A stretch of DNA of 34,002 bases, from the NCBI GenBank assembly GCA_902362805.1, contig CABIXY010000014.1:1-34002 (forward strand), written 5' to 3'. Numbering within the stretch: the stretch's first letter is position 1; each line of letters starts with the position of its first letter. The DNA is from Eubacteriaceae bacterium (lineage in GTDB: Bacteria; Bacillota; Clostridia; Peptostreptococcales; Anaerovoracaceae). The notes under the pieces are model-generated. The model did no database searches. It saw nothing but the letters and a program-made list of their open reading frames with translations, and was not told the origin of the DNA. The position numbers were made by a program, and so were the translations under genes. Shown piece by piece: positions 15,594 to 24,162 of this stretch.

Positions 15594-16178
15594 ATGTATG
15601 TGATAGCAGGACTGGGCAATCCCGGCAAGAAATACGAGAATACGAGACACAATATGGGGTTCATAGCTATTGACCAGCTGGCAGAAAAGCACAACATAAA
15701 GGTCGATAAATTAAAATTTAAGGCTTTGGTCGGCGAAGGAAGAATCGCCGGCCAAAAAGTCTTGCTTGTAAAACCGCAGACTTATATGAATCTCAGTGGA
15801 GAGTCCATTCGAGAGGTGATGAATTTCTACAAGCTGGAACCAGAGAATCTGATCGTCATTTATGACGATATCGATATCGAAGCGGGGACACTCCGCATAC
15901 GAAAGTTTGGCAGTGCAGGAACCCATAACGGGATGAAATCCGTAGTGTACCAGCTGCAGTCAGATCGGTTTCCGAGAATCCGCCTGGGCATCGGCAGCCA
16001 AAAGAAAGGTGACTTGGTGAATTTCGTGATCGGTGGGTTTTCCAAAGAAGAAGTTCCGGTACTGGAAGAAGCGGTGCAGCATGCAGTGCTTGCCGCAGAA
16101 TGCATCATTGAAGATGGCATCGACAAAGCCATGAATCAGTACAATACTAAGAAAAGGTCTAAAAAAGACGATGAATAA
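15594..16178 (+). CDS. pth: Peptidyl-tRNA hydrolase
   Basis: The 194-residue protein is the Pth (bacterial type) that releases tRNA from prematurely dropped peptidyl-tRNA. It begins MYVIAGLGNPGKKYENTRHN, with N10 and catalytic H19, and has N66 in PQTYMNLSG and the IYDDID motif near 89-94. The C-terminus has a basic tail. The ATG follows AAGGAATAG. It overlaps the mfd start by 8 bases, implying translational coupling. In Bacillus the same gene is spoVC, so the region keeps its ancestral order. Confidence 0.96.
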   Translation: MYVIAGLGNPGKKYENTRHNMGFIAIDQLAEKHNIKVDKLKFKALVGEGRIAGQKVLLVKPQTYMNLSGESIREVMNFYKLEPENLIVIYDDIDIEAGTLRIRKFGSAGTHNGMKSVVYQLQSDRFPRIRLGIGSQKKGDLVNFVIGGFSKEEVPVLEEAVQHAVLAAECIIEDGIDKAMNQYNTKKRSKKDDE

Positions 16179-19100
16179 AAAGGGAATTATTAATATTTCG
16201 GGAGTTTCCGAAAGCTGTTCGGCACCGATAATTTCTGATATTGTAAAAGAAGAAGGACAAAGCTTAATTGTAACAGCGACTTTCGCAAGGGCAAATAAAT
16301 TAGCTTCGGATCTTTCTTTTTTTTCGCAAAAGGAAATTTACGTGCTTCCGGCAGAGGATCAGGTGTTCTTGCGCTATGAAGCGAAGAATCACGATCAGTT
16401 AATTGAAAGATTGAAAATATTGAAGGCGCTGAGAACCAATGCGGATTGTGTTGTCATAGCGCCTGTTTCTGCTGCTGTTAAAAAGATTACGCCCCATAAA
16501 AACTTCGAAAGCGCCTCCTTGAAAATCAATTTAGGCGATGATATCGATCCAGAAGAAGTGAAACGGACCCTCGTAAAATTGGGCTATGAGAGAATGGAAC
16601 TGGTTGATACCAGAGGACAGTTCTCCATCAGAGGGGGGATTGTGGATATCTTTACGCCAGACAGCGATAATCCATATCGAGTGGAACTCTTTGATACAGA
16701 AGTGGACTCTATCAGAACTTTTGATATCGATACCCAGCGATCTGTAGAAAATCTCAAGTTTATAGAGGTGTATCCGGCGGAGCAGATGCTGGCCGACAAG
16801 AGTATTTTCAACGACGCAGCGGATAATTTGTATAAAGAATACACGGCGCAGGTGAAACGGCTTGTGAAAAAAGGCGGCGACTTTGCGGAGGCTGCTGAGA
16901 ACCTTACGAAGCGCCGCGATGAGCTCTGCGAATACATTAGAAACGTTTCAAACCTACAGCTTTTAGAGAATTATCTCCACTACTTCTACGAGAGTACCGA
17001 ATATCTCTGGGACTATATGGAGAGAGGCACCATTATCGTCGATGATCCTGATCGTATCTGCGAATATCTTGACACCAGGAGCGCAGAAACCAAAGACGAC
17101 TTTAAAGTATTTTTGGAGCGGGGTCAGGTCATTCCAAAGGATATGGAGCTGGTCTCCGGTAAGGAGGACTTTTTTCAGATCTATAACAGGGAATCGGTGT
17201 ACATTCTGACACCATTCCCCAAAGCCATTAAAGGTGTAGATGCACTGAGCGAGGTGAGGAATCTTCACAGCAGACAGATGATTACCTTCAGTGGCCGTAT
17301 GGACGTGCTGGAAAGTGAACTGGCCAATTTTGCTAAAAAGGGATATCAGATTCATATTGTTGTGTCCAGCAAAGAACGAATCGATAATTTAAAAGAATTT
17401 GCAGACCGCATCGGTCTTTTAGAAAAAATCATCTTTGAAGAAGGAACCTTGTCAGCCGGAATGGATTTTCCAAATGAGAAAATCTGCTATATCAGTGAAA
17501 ATGATATCTTCACAGGTCAAAAGTCAGCGAGACATAAGCGAAAAAAGAAAAAAACCAAGTCAGAGCAGATACAGTCCTTTGCTGATATGAGCAAAGGGGA
17601 CTACGTTGTCCACGAAAATCACGGAATTGGTAAGTTTCTGGGCATCGAACAGCTGACGGTCCAGGGAGACAAAAAGGATTATCTGAAGATTAAATACGCT
17701 GGCAACGATATGCTCTATGTTCCAGTGGAACAGATGGACATCATCCAAAAGTATATCGGTTCTGACGGCATGTCTCCGAAGGTCAATAAGCTTTCCGGCG
17801 GCGACTGGAAGGTTACAAAGGCAAAAGCGAAAGCGGCTATTGCGGAGATGGCCAAGGAACTGTTAGATCTCTATGCCCAGCGAAAGATGCAGAAAGGCCA
17901 CGCTTTCAGCGAAGATACTGTTTGGCAGAAAGAGTTTGAGGATGCCTTTCCTTATACAGAAACCGACGATCAGCTTCGTTCTATCGAAGAAATCAAAGAG
18001 GATATGGAACGACCGGCAGCTATGGACCGATTGCTCTGCGGTGACGTAGGATTCGGTAAGACCGAAGTAGCGGCAAGAGCCTTGTTCAAATGTATAGCCG
18101 ACGGAAAGCAGGCGGCGGTTTTGGTTCCTACTACGATTTTGGCCAATCAGCACTATTACACCTTGAAGGAACGATTTGAACAATTCCCGCTAAAAGTGGA
18201 GATGCTGTCACGATTTCGTTCTGATAAACAGCAGGAGCAGATTATCGACGAATTGAATAAAGGTCAGATTGATCTGATTATCGGCACGCACAGACTGCTT
18301 TCTAAAGATGTAAAGTTCAAAGATCTGGGACTTTTGGTCATCGACGAGGAGCAGCGCTTTGGTGTAGCCCACAAAGAAAAAATCAAGCAGATGAAGAAGA
18401 ACGTTGACGTGTTGACTTTATCAGCGACGCCGATTCCAAGGACGCTGAACATGTCCCTTACGGGAATTAAAGATATGAGTCTGATTGAGGAGCCGCCGGA
18501 AGAGCGTTATCCCGTACAGACATATGTTCTGGAGCAGGATGATTCTATGATGAGAGAAATCATTACCAGAGAGTTGGACCGAGGTGGTCAAGTCTTTGTG
18601 GTGTATAACAGAGTGAGAGGCATCAACAAGATTGCAGATACCATCCGGGATCTTGTGCCAGAAGCGCGGGTGGTAGTGGGGCACGGTCAGATGAACGAAC
18701 ATGTCCTGGAAGACGTGATGCTCAGTTTCATCAATGGCGAGAATAATGTATTGGTTGCCACGACCATCATCGAGTCCGGCATCGATATTTCCAATGCAAA
18801 CACGATGATTATCATCGATGCTGACAAATATGGACTTTCACAGCTTTATCAGCTCCGCGGACGCGTGGGACGATCTAATCGGATGGCCTACGCCTACCTG
18901 ATGTATCAAAAGGACAAAGTTCTCACCGAAGTAGCTGAAAAACGTCTGAAAGCTATCAAAGAGTTCACAGAATTCGGCGCCGGTTTTAAGGTTGCCATGC
19001 GTGACCTAGAAATCAGAGGCGCAGGAAACCTGCTGGGCAGTGAACAGAGCGGTCATATGATGAATATCGGATATGAACTCTATTGCAAGCTGGTGGACGA

Positions 19101-19605
19101 TGCAATTCGTTCCCTGCAGGGTGAAATTATCAATGAAAACAAAGAAGAGATATCAGTTGAACTGATGGTGACTGCGAATATACCAAACTGGTATATCGAA
19201 AATGAAACCCTGAAGCTGCAGATGTATAAGAAAATTGCTGGAGTGAGAAGTGAAGCCGATGAAGATGAAATGATCGACGAGCTGATGGACCGCTTTGGCG
19301 ATGTGCCGAGGGAAACGCTGAATTTGATCAGAATCTCCAGAATCCGGAGTCTGGCGGAAGAGCTTTCTGTCACGAGAATTCACGAACAGCAGGGTAAAGT
19401 GATCGTGACCTTTGCAGAGAAGAACCCGTTAAATGGTTATGCTTTGATGAACGTTAACGATGCCTTTGGCCCAAAGGCCTTCGTACATGGAGGCAAGGAA
19501 CCGTTTATCAGGTTGACAGTAAGGCCTGCTGATAAGCTGCGGGATACTGTCAATCTGCTGCAGATTTTGGAGGACCAGAAGAGCGGCGTAAACAAGGCTG
19601 GCTGA
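16171..19605 (+). CDS. mfd: Transcription-repair coupling factor
   Basis: The 1144-residue ATP-dependent translocase removes stalled RNA polymerase and recruits UvrA. Domains in order: a UvrB-like N-terminal module (about 1-340, with RGGIVDIFTPDS), a linker with a Lys-rich stretch at about 455-466, the RNAP-interacting CarD-like domain (470-530, GDYVVHENHGIGKFLG), RecG-like helicase lobes with Walker A GDVGFGKTE (about 624-632) and DEEQRFG (about 723), then the C-terminal TRCF domain. All core motifs are intact. The start ATG overlaps pth by 8 bases and lacks its own strong ribosome site. It ends the murC operon and is followed by a terminator. Confidence 0.97.
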   Translation: MNKKGIINISGVSESCSAPIISDIVKEEGQSLIVTATFARANKLASDLSFFSQKEIYVLPAEDQVFLRYEAKNHDQLIERLKILKALRTNADCVVIAPVSAAVKKITPHKNFESASLKINLGDDIDPEEVKRTLVKLGYERMELVDTRGQFSIRGGIVDIFTPDSDNPYRVELFDTEVDSIRTFDIDTQRSVENLKFIEVYPAEQMLADKSIFNDAADNLYKEYTAQVKRLVKKGGDFAEAAENLTKRRDELCEYIRNVSNLQLLENYLHYFYESTEYLWDYMERGTIIVDDPDRICEYLDTRSAETKDDFKVFLERGQVIPKDMELVSGKEDFFQIYNRESVYILTPFPKAIKGVDALSEVRNLHSRQMITFSGRMDVLESELANFAKKGYQIHIVVSSKERIDNLKEFADRIGLLEKIIFEEGTLSAGMDFPNEKICYISENDIFTGQKSARHKRKKKKTKSEQIQSFADMSKGDYVVHENHGIGKFLGIEQLTVQGDKKDYLKIKYAGNDMLYVPVEQMDIIQKYIGSDGMSPKVNKLSGGDWKVTKAKAKAAIAEMAKELLDLYAQRKMQKGHAFSEDTVWQKEFEDAFPYTETDDQLRSIEEIKEDMERPAAMDRLLCGDVGFGKTEVAARALFKCIADGKQAAVLVPTTILANQHYYTLKERFEQFPLKVEMLSRFRSDKQQEQIIDELNKGQIDLIIGTHRLLSKDVKFKDLGLLVIDEEQRFGVAHKEKIKQMKKNVDVLTLSATPIPRTLNMSLTGIKDMSLIEEPPEERYPVQTYVLEQDDSMMREIITRELDRGGQVFVVYNRVRGINKIADTIRDLVPEARVVVGHGQMNEHVLEDVMLSFINGENNVLVATTIIESGIDISNANTMIIIDADKYGLSQLYQLRGRVGRSNRMAYAYLMYQKDKVLTEVAEKRLKAIKEFTEFGAGFKVAMRDLEIRGAGNLLGSEQSGHMMNIGYELYCKLVDDAIRSLQGEIINENKEEISVELMVTANIPNWYIENETLKLQMYKKIAGVRSEADEDEMIDELMDRFGDVPRETLNLIRISRIRSLAEELSVTRIHEQQGKVIVTFAEKNPLNGYALMNVNDAFGPKAFVHGGKEPFIRLTVRPADKLRDTVNLLQILEDQKSGVNKAG

Positions 19606-19657
19606 TAGACTGGCACTCTTTGCTGTTTTAACTTTATTTTATGAATGTGGCAGTACT

Positions 19658-19759
19658 GAGTATAAAAAATGTCATTATCTAGTAAAAAAGAGCGGTTATG
19701 CCTCGAAAAAACAGGCTTAACCGCTCTTTTGTGTTGAAATGGACCTGCTTTTTATACTC
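19658..19759. repeat. Inverted repeat enclosing a terminator between mfd and the MATE gene
   Basis: GAGTATAAAAA (19658-19668) is matched by TTTTTATACTC (19749-19759). Between them sits the terminator hairpin AAAGAGCGGTTA/TAACCGCTCTTT. A further ACCTGC/GCAGGT pair overlaps the right arm. It may be a nested termination structure or a small palindromic insertion. Confidence 0.55.
19687..19731. terminator. Bidirectional terminator between mfd and the MATE gene
   Basis: AAAGAGCGGTTA (19687-19698) pairs with TAACCGCTCTTT (19718-19729), with an inner CCT/AGG, and T or A runs on each side. Confidence 0.88.
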
Positions 19760-19801
19760 AAAATGGAATTTGCAGGTGATTTTAGTGAAAAAATCATTGC
19801 G

Positions 19802-21106
19802 TCACAGCTTGCATGCAGAAATCCTTGATTCCATTTTCTTTGCAGCCAAGGCTATGACTGCTGTGATGATCTGAGACAGCGGCGCGCAAGCCCAGATGCC
19901 GGTGATGCCCCAGAATCTTGGGACGATCAGGAGAAACAGAAACAGCATGACCGGTTCTGCATAGACTAGAATATAGGCAAAGTTATTTTTCTCCGTAGCG
20001 TAAAACCCAGAGGTAGTGACTCTGACGAAAGCTAGGAATAGAAATCCGGCGATGAAATAAGGTAGTATTCCTGCCACTTCTCTTTGAACGGTGTTTGATG
20101 CGCCGAAGAGAGCTGCCGCATCATAGCGGACAGCGAAGAGCAGAATCATACAGATGATAGCAATGAGCCCTGCCGTGACATAAGCCAATCGCTTGGTCTC
20201 ACGCACCTCTGCAAATTCCTTTTGTCCATAGTAACGACTGATCAAAGGCTGGCAGCCGTCGCCGACGCCTTGCAGCAGCAACACGATGATCATGGTGATA
20301 TAGGCGATGGCTGCGTAGCAGGCTACAGCATCTTCTCCGCCATAAATCATTGCAAACTTATTCATCAATATCAAAATGATATTGGGCGAGAATGTAAGTC
20401 CAAAAGGTGAAATTGCAATTCTTAAAATATTGATCGCAGCTGTTCTGACAACAGACAGGTCGGGCAGCGAAAATCCTGTCCGTACTTTGATAAAGTAACA
20501 GACACAGACAGCCATGGTCACGCCTTGACCGATGATGGTGGCGGCTGCCGCACCTGCAAGACCGTAAGGAAATACCCATACCAGCAGGTAATCAAATAAG
20601 ATGTTGGTCAGAAATCCGCCGATCATCGCGTACATGGCGACGATGGAGCTGCCCATGTTTCTGATCAGCGGCACAAATCCGGTGCTGAAAATCTGAAAGA
20701 CTGCGCCCAAGACGATGATCCTCAGATATTCCTGCCCCATGCTGAGCAGTTCTCCTCTGGCACCAAAAGCACTTAAGATGGGTTGAATTGTAAGGGTAAG
20801 CAGCACCATCGTCAGAAGACAGATGGAAAACAGAAGCAGGATGGTGGTGTTGAAGTAATCCTGTGGATTTCCATTCTGTGATTTCCCCCTATGAATAGAA
20901 TACTGCACAGCCCCGCCCATGCCGATGCCTGTACCCAGCGCCTGCAGCAGAGCAGTAACGGGGTAGGCGATGTTTATGGCAGCAAGGCCCACATCACCGA
21001 TGCTGTTTCCGATAAAAAATCCATCGACGATGGCGTAGACACCGGATAAAGCAAAGGCGAATACTGACGGAATCACATAAGAGAAGAATTCTGCTTTTCT
21101 ATTCAT
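19802..21106 (-). CDS. MATE-family multidrug exporter
   Basis: The 434-residue protein has about 12 hydrophobic membrane segments in two similar halves. The N-terminal YVIPSVFAFALSGVYAIVDG and GLAAINIAYPV are typical of the DinF/NorM-like MATE branch. These are cation-driven exporters of drugs or metabolites in the cytoplasmic membrane. The ATG follows AAGGAGGGCATGGATC and overlaps the end of the MarR gene by 8 bases, so the two are one operon and the MarR protein probably controls this pump. The protein ends shortly after the last helix with KKMESRISACKL. The substrate is unknown. Confidence 0.88.
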   Translation of the reverse strand: MNRKAEFFSYVIPSVFAFALSGVYAIVDGFFIGNSIGDVGLAAINIAYPVTALLQALGTGIGMGGAVQYSIHRGKSQNGNPQDYFNTTILLLFSICLLTMVLLTLTIQPILSAFGARGELLSMGQEYLRIIVLGAVFQIFSTGFVPLIRNMGSSIVAMYAMIGGFLTNILFDYLLVWVFPYGLAGAAAATIIGQGVTMAVCVCYFIKVRTGFSLPDLSVVRTAAINILRIAISPFGLTFSPNIILILMNKFAMIYGGEDAVACYAAIAYITMIIVLLLQGVGDGCQPLISRYYGQKEFAEVRETKRLAYVTAGLIAIICMILLFAVRYDAAALFGASNTVQREVAGILPYFIAGFLFLAFVRVTTSGFYATEKNNFAYILVYAEPVMLFLFLLIVPRFWGITGIWACAPLSQIITAVIALAAKKMESRISACKL

Positions 21107-21545
21107 GATCCATGCCCTCCTTAAAGTAGTCTATAAACAGCGCCGTGTTTTCAATCAGGGCATCCGCTCTGTCGCCCCCCAATTTCTCCATGGCCTGGGT
21201 CTCAAGGTCCATGAGTTTTGGTATCACGTTTTGTGCGTATTCGATACCGACATCGGTGAGACGGATTCCCCGTTTTCTTTGATCGTAGGGAGTCGGTCCA
21301 AAGGCTACCAGCTCTTTTTTCTCAAAATCTTTAAGAATCGTATTGACCGTCTGCTTCGGCAGCATCCATTGGTCACAGATCATTTTTTGCGTACAGTAAT
21401 ACTTTGCGTTCCAAAGAGAGTAAAGGATGAGCAGCGCATTATAAGAGATGCCGTGTTTCTTTGCCCAATCAGAATAGATTATATTTGTCTCACGCCAGAC
21501 GTGATAATAACGCTTGACTTGTTTTGATGCTTCATTCGTGGTCAT
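21099..21545 (-). CDS. MarR-family transcriptional regulator
   Basis: The 148-residue protein is a single winged-helix MarR domain: recognition region LPKQTVNTILKDFEKKELV (about 63-81) and the wing DQRKRGIRLTDVG. MarR proteins are dimeric repressors that release DNA on binding aromatic or drug-like ligands. The ATG is preceded by GGAGAAATAGAT. It is co-transcribed with the MATE exporter downstream. A perfect 24-base palindrome covers its own predicted transcription start (21565-21588), as expected for autorepression. The ligand cannot be inferred. Confidence 0.9.
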   Translation of the reverse strand: MTTNEASKQVKRYYHVWRETNIIYSDWAKKHGISYNALLILYSLWNAKYYCTQKMICDQWMLPKQTVNTILKDFEKKELVAFGPTPYDQRKRGIRLTDVGIEYAQNVIPKLMDLETQAMEKLGGDRADALIENTALFIDYFKEGMDHE

Positions 21546-21564
21546 ATCTATTTCTCCAATTCTA

Positions 21565-21588
21565 AATTAGTCCGAACTCGGACTAATT
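21565..21588. promoter_or_regulatory. Palindromic operator of the MarR-MATE operon
   Basis: AATTAGTCCGA and TCGGACTAATT are perfect 11-base arms separated by AC. The palindrome lies directly downstream of the minus-strand -10 (TAAAAT) and covers the predicted start of transcription, a typical MarR site. Confidence 0.8.
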
Positions 21589-21590
21589 GC

Positions 21591-21619
21591 ATTTTACAAA
21601 ATATAGATGTTTATGTCAA
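21591..21619 (-). promoter_or_regulatory. Promoter of marR-MATE
   Basis: On the minus strand TTGACA (21619-21614) and TAAAAT (21596-21591) are spaced by 17 bases. Confidence 0.78.
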
Positions 21620-21638
21620 GTGAAAAAGATGGTATGAT
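21610..21638 (+). promoter_or_regulatory. Promoter of the histidine phosphatase operon
   Basis: TTTATG (21610-21615) and TATGAT (21633-21638) are spaced by 17 bases. The -35 overlaps the -35 of the divergent marR promoter. The AAAGATGG before the -10 matches that in the rrn promoters of this window. Confidence 0.55.
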
Positions 21639-21669
21639 AGAGAAAAAGAATGAAAATGGGAAGGGATTT

Positions 21670-22209
21670 ATGAGGATTAGAATTATCAGGCATGGAGAAG
21701 TGGATTATGTCTGGGGGAGAAAATTGGATTCAGAGGGATATGACAGAAGCTGCAGGGAATACGACGAGCGTCCGATCAAAGACAGCGAGAAAAGATTGAT
21801 ACTAGCTGAAGGAGAGCCGGTTTTTATCAGCAGCCTGGAGCGTACCTTCCACACCGCAAGGCAGGTCTTCGGCGAGGGGAAAGTACGCCGAAGTAAAAAT
21901 TTTGACGAAGTTCCATTGCGCTCCTATAAAGATACAGAGAAAAAGCATTCGGTGTGGGTCTGGAATGTTCTCGCAAGGGTGCAATGGCTGTTTAACTGCA
22001 GCAGACAGCCGGAGATAAGAAGGCTGTCTCAGCAGAGGGTAAAAGCGGCGATTGCAGAGCTGGAAGAGGCAGGGACAGACTGCAGTCTGGTCTGCCATAG
22101 ATTTTTTATGATGGTTCTCTGCCGTGAGTTAAAAAAAGCAGGGTACAAGATAAAGAAGACAAGAATGATCAACATTAAAAATTTAGATGTAATCGAAGCG
22201 ATCAAATAG
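21670..22209 (+). CDS. Histidine phosphatase (phosphoglycerate mutase-like) family protein
   Basis: The 179-residue protein begins MRIRIIRHGEVDY, with the RHG motif carrying the phosphohistidine (H8), and has a late His, H143 in LVCHRFF, in the place of the second catalytic His. SSLERTFHTA fits the family's SxxxRxxxTA motif. Members are phosphatases or mutases acting on small phosphorylated molecules. The substrate here is unknown. I chose the ATG at 21670 because GAAGGGA lies upstream and because a promoter overlaps the earlier in-frame ATG codons. It heads a cluster with the Cys-rich protein, a PNPOx-like protein and the GrpB-GNAT fusion, all with short gaps. Confidence 0.83.
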   Translation: MRIRIIRHGEVDYVWGRKLDSEGYDRSCREYDERPIKDSEKRLILAEGEPVFISSLERTFHTARQVFGEGKVRRSKNFDEVPLRSYKDTEKKHSVWVWNVLARVQWLFNCSRQPEIRRLSQQRVKAAIAELEEAGTDCSLVCHRFFMMVLCRELKKAGYKIKKTRMINIKNLDVIEAIK

Positions 22210-22221
22210 AGGAGTTTGCTA

Positions 22222-22383
22222 ATGAAAGAAAAGAAAGACTGCCCTTGCAGAAGGGTACACTGCGAGCGTCATGGAGACTGTGAGGCCTGCCATGATCACC
22301 ACCATGCACCAGGAAAGAAAATGCCGACCGCCTGTGAAAGACTGAGAGCGAAAGATGAAAAGAAAGAAGGAAGAAAAAAATGA
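22222..22383 (+). CDS. Small Cys/His-rich protein (53 residues)
   Basis: This short gene has the ribosome site GAGGAG 7 bases before its ATG, and its stop overlaps the next ATG as ATGA. The protein contains C7-P-C9, C14, H17-G-D-C20, C23, H24 and a DHHH run, then C38 and a lysine-rich tail. I recall similar short proteins with a CPC...HG.C..C...HH pattern near oxidoreductases in Clostridia, but know no name for them. The cysteines could bind zinc or an iron-sulfur cluster. The overlap suggests co-translation with the PNPOx-like protein. The function is not known. Confidence 0.8.
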   Translation: MKEKKDCPCRRVHCERHGDCEACHDHHHAPGKKMPTACERLRAKDEKKEGRKK

Positions 22384-22802
22384 TGAGAGACCCGGTTCAG
22401 ACCATTGGGAAGTTGATCGACAAGGCCAATATGGCGATAATCAGTTATGTAGACGATCAAGGATTCCCAATCAGCAAAGCCATGCTTGTACCTAGGGAAC
22501 GAGAAGGAATTAAAGTATTTTGGCTTACAACCAATACGTCCTCAAACAAGGTGAGGTTTTTTAAAGAAAACCCGAAAGCCAGTATTTATTTTGTCGATAA
22601 ACGCTTTTTCAGGGGCGTGAGTCTGGTGGGGACTGTAGAAGTTCTTGAAACGGCTGAAGCAAAAGAGAGGATTTGGAGAGAGGGAGATACTATGTACTAT
22701 CCGGAAGGCGTGACGGATCCAGATTACTGCGTCCTGCGATTCACTGCTGAAACAGGCCGGTATTACAGCAACTTCAATTCAGAGGATTTTAAAATATTTT
22801 AG
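22380..22802 (+). CDS. Pyridoxamine 5'-phosphate oxidase-like flavin-binding protein
   Basis: The 140-residue protein has the split-barrel PNPOx-like fold of the general stress protein 26 group. Marks are ANMAIISYVDDQGFPISKAM near the N-terminus, KVFWLTTNTSSNKVRFFKEN in the middle and the GRYYSNF end. Such proteins bind FMN, F420 or haem and often reduce small molecules, but true PLP synthesis is unlikely at this length. The start overlaps the stop of the Cys-rich gene by 4 bases. It is followed 11 bases later by the GrpB-GNAT gene with a strong ribosome site. The small neighbour may be its partner. Confidence 0.83.
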   Translation: MMRDPVQTIGKLIDKANMAIISYVDDQGFPISKAMLVPREREGIKVFWLTTNTSSNKVRFFKENPKASIYFVDKRFFRGVSLVGTVEVLETAEAKERIWREGDTMYYPEGVTDPDYCVLRFTAETGRYYSNFNSEDFKIF

Positions 22803-22813
22803 GGAGGAAAGGA

Positions 22814-24082
22814 ATGATGGCACAACATGTCAAAGTCGTTTCATATGACCCTAAGTGGCCGGAGATATATGAACGGGAGAAAAACTTGATTTTACAGATT
22901 TTAGGAGAAGAAGCAGTATCTATTAATCACATTGGCAGCACTTCAGTGCCAGGACTTGCGGCAAAACCCATTATCGATATCATGCCGGTCGTCCGAGATA
23001 TCAGTAAAGTAGACTGGCTAAAGAGTCAGTTTGAATCCATAGGTTATGAATACATGGGAGAGTTCGGCATGCCGGGCCGGAGATATCTGCGAAAAGGGGG
23101 CGACGAACGAACGCACCAGATTCATATCTTTGAGACGTGTAACAAAAAGGACGTTCTGCGTCATCTGGCAGTGCGGGATTATCTGCGGCTTCACGGTGAT
23201 GCCCGCGAGGCATATGGGACGCTGAAGCGCCAGGTCGCGGCGCAGTATTCAGAAGATATAGAAAGATACTGCAATGGAAAGGATGCTTTTGTCAAAAATT
23301 TGGAAGCGAAGGCGTGCGCCTGGTATGAGCGGACAAAGGGGGCAGCCTATCTCTTTGACGGATGGCAGGAGACGATGATTTGGTCTTGCCTGCAGGAACA
23401 CATGGGCACTGTGGAGACAGACGGCAGTCTGCCGCCTGCATCGGCGCGAATCAGCGTAGGTGATTTCAGTTTTTTTGCCGGGTTGCCCGATGAAAACCTG
23501 ATTTCGGGAGCAAAAACGCTCACATTGGTTCCAAGGACGGAAGACTGGGAACATGAAATAGAAAAAGTTCTCGGCGCAGAGGCAATCAAAGCACAGAGAT
23601 ACGCCATCAAAAAGGAACCAAACGTATTTGACCGGGAAACCTTAGAACAGTATGTGGCCAGTCTGCCGGCCGATTATGAACTGAAGCCGATAGACTTAGA
23701 ACTTTATGAACAGATTATGGCAGCACCTTGGGCTAAAGATCTCTGTTCGAGGTTCTGCGACGGCCATGACTATGTACGGCGGGGAGTTGGATTTGCTGTA
23801 GTATACCGCGGTTGTGTCGTAGCAGGTGCATCTTCCTATGCGGTTTATGATAACGGCATTGAAATCGAAATTGACACGAATAAGGAATACAGAAATCAAG
23901 GCCTTGCCTTGGCCTGTGGCAGCCGCTTGATTTTAGAATGTTTGAACCGAGGACTTTATCCAAGCTGGGATGCCCACGATCTCAGATCTGTAAGGCTTGC
24001 TGAAAAGCTGGGATATCATAAGGACAGCCCTTATAACGTTTATTTTCTCAAAAGCAGCTGTGCCGAGTTGCTGGATGCCTAA
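22814..24082 (+). CDS. GrpB/UPF0157 - GNAT acetyltransferase fusion
   Basis: The 422-residue protein joins two domains. Residues 1-175 are GrpB family (UPF0157, nucleotidyltransferase fold), with HIGSTSVPGLAAKPIIDI (39-56). Residues about 180-422 match the GNAT_acetyltr_2 group (PF12746 as I remember it), with GWQETMIWSCLQ, GDFSFFAG and the acetyl-CoA loop RNQGLALACG (about 360-369). The GNAT half could acetylate an amine or antibiotic. GrpB domains are often fused to or beside acyl-transfer or CoA proteins. The ATG follows GGGAGGAAAGGA. The next in-frame ATG is at 22817. No substrate can be read. It ends the cluster and a hairpin follows. Confidence 0.85.
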   Translation: MMAQHVKVVSYDPKWPEIYEREKNLILQILGEEAVSINHIGSTSVPGLAAKPIIDIMPVVRDISKVDWLKSQFESIGYEYMGEFGMPGRRYLRKGGDERTHQIHIFETCNKKDVLRHLAVRDYLRLHGDAREAYGTLKRQVAAQYSEDIERYCNGKDAFVKNLEAKACAWYERTKGAAYLFDGWQETMIWSCLQEHMGTVETDGSLPPASARISVGDFSFFAGLPDENLISGAKTLTLVPRTEDWEHEIEKVLGAEAIKAQRYAIKKEPNVFDRETLEQYVASLPADYELKPIDLELYEQIMAAPWAKDLCSRFCDGHDYVRRGVGFAVVYRGCVVAGASSYAVYDNGIEIEIDTNKEYRNQGLALACGSRLILECLNRGLYPSWDAHDLRSVRLAEKLGYHKDSPYNVYFLKSSCAELLDA

Positions 24083-24103
24083 AATATGCTGTAAACGAAA
24101 TAA

Positions 24104-24142
24104 GGCGCGCAGATGGCGGTGAGCTCATTATCTGCGCGTCTT
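24104..24142. terminator. Hairpin between the GrpB-GNAT gene and spoVT
   Basis: CGCGCAGAT (24106-24114) pairs with ATCTGCGCG (24130-24138) around a 15-base loop. T tracts are weak on the plus strand, so termination may be partial. Confidence 0.6.
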
Positions 24143-24162
24143 AAGTATTTGGAAATGACAGT

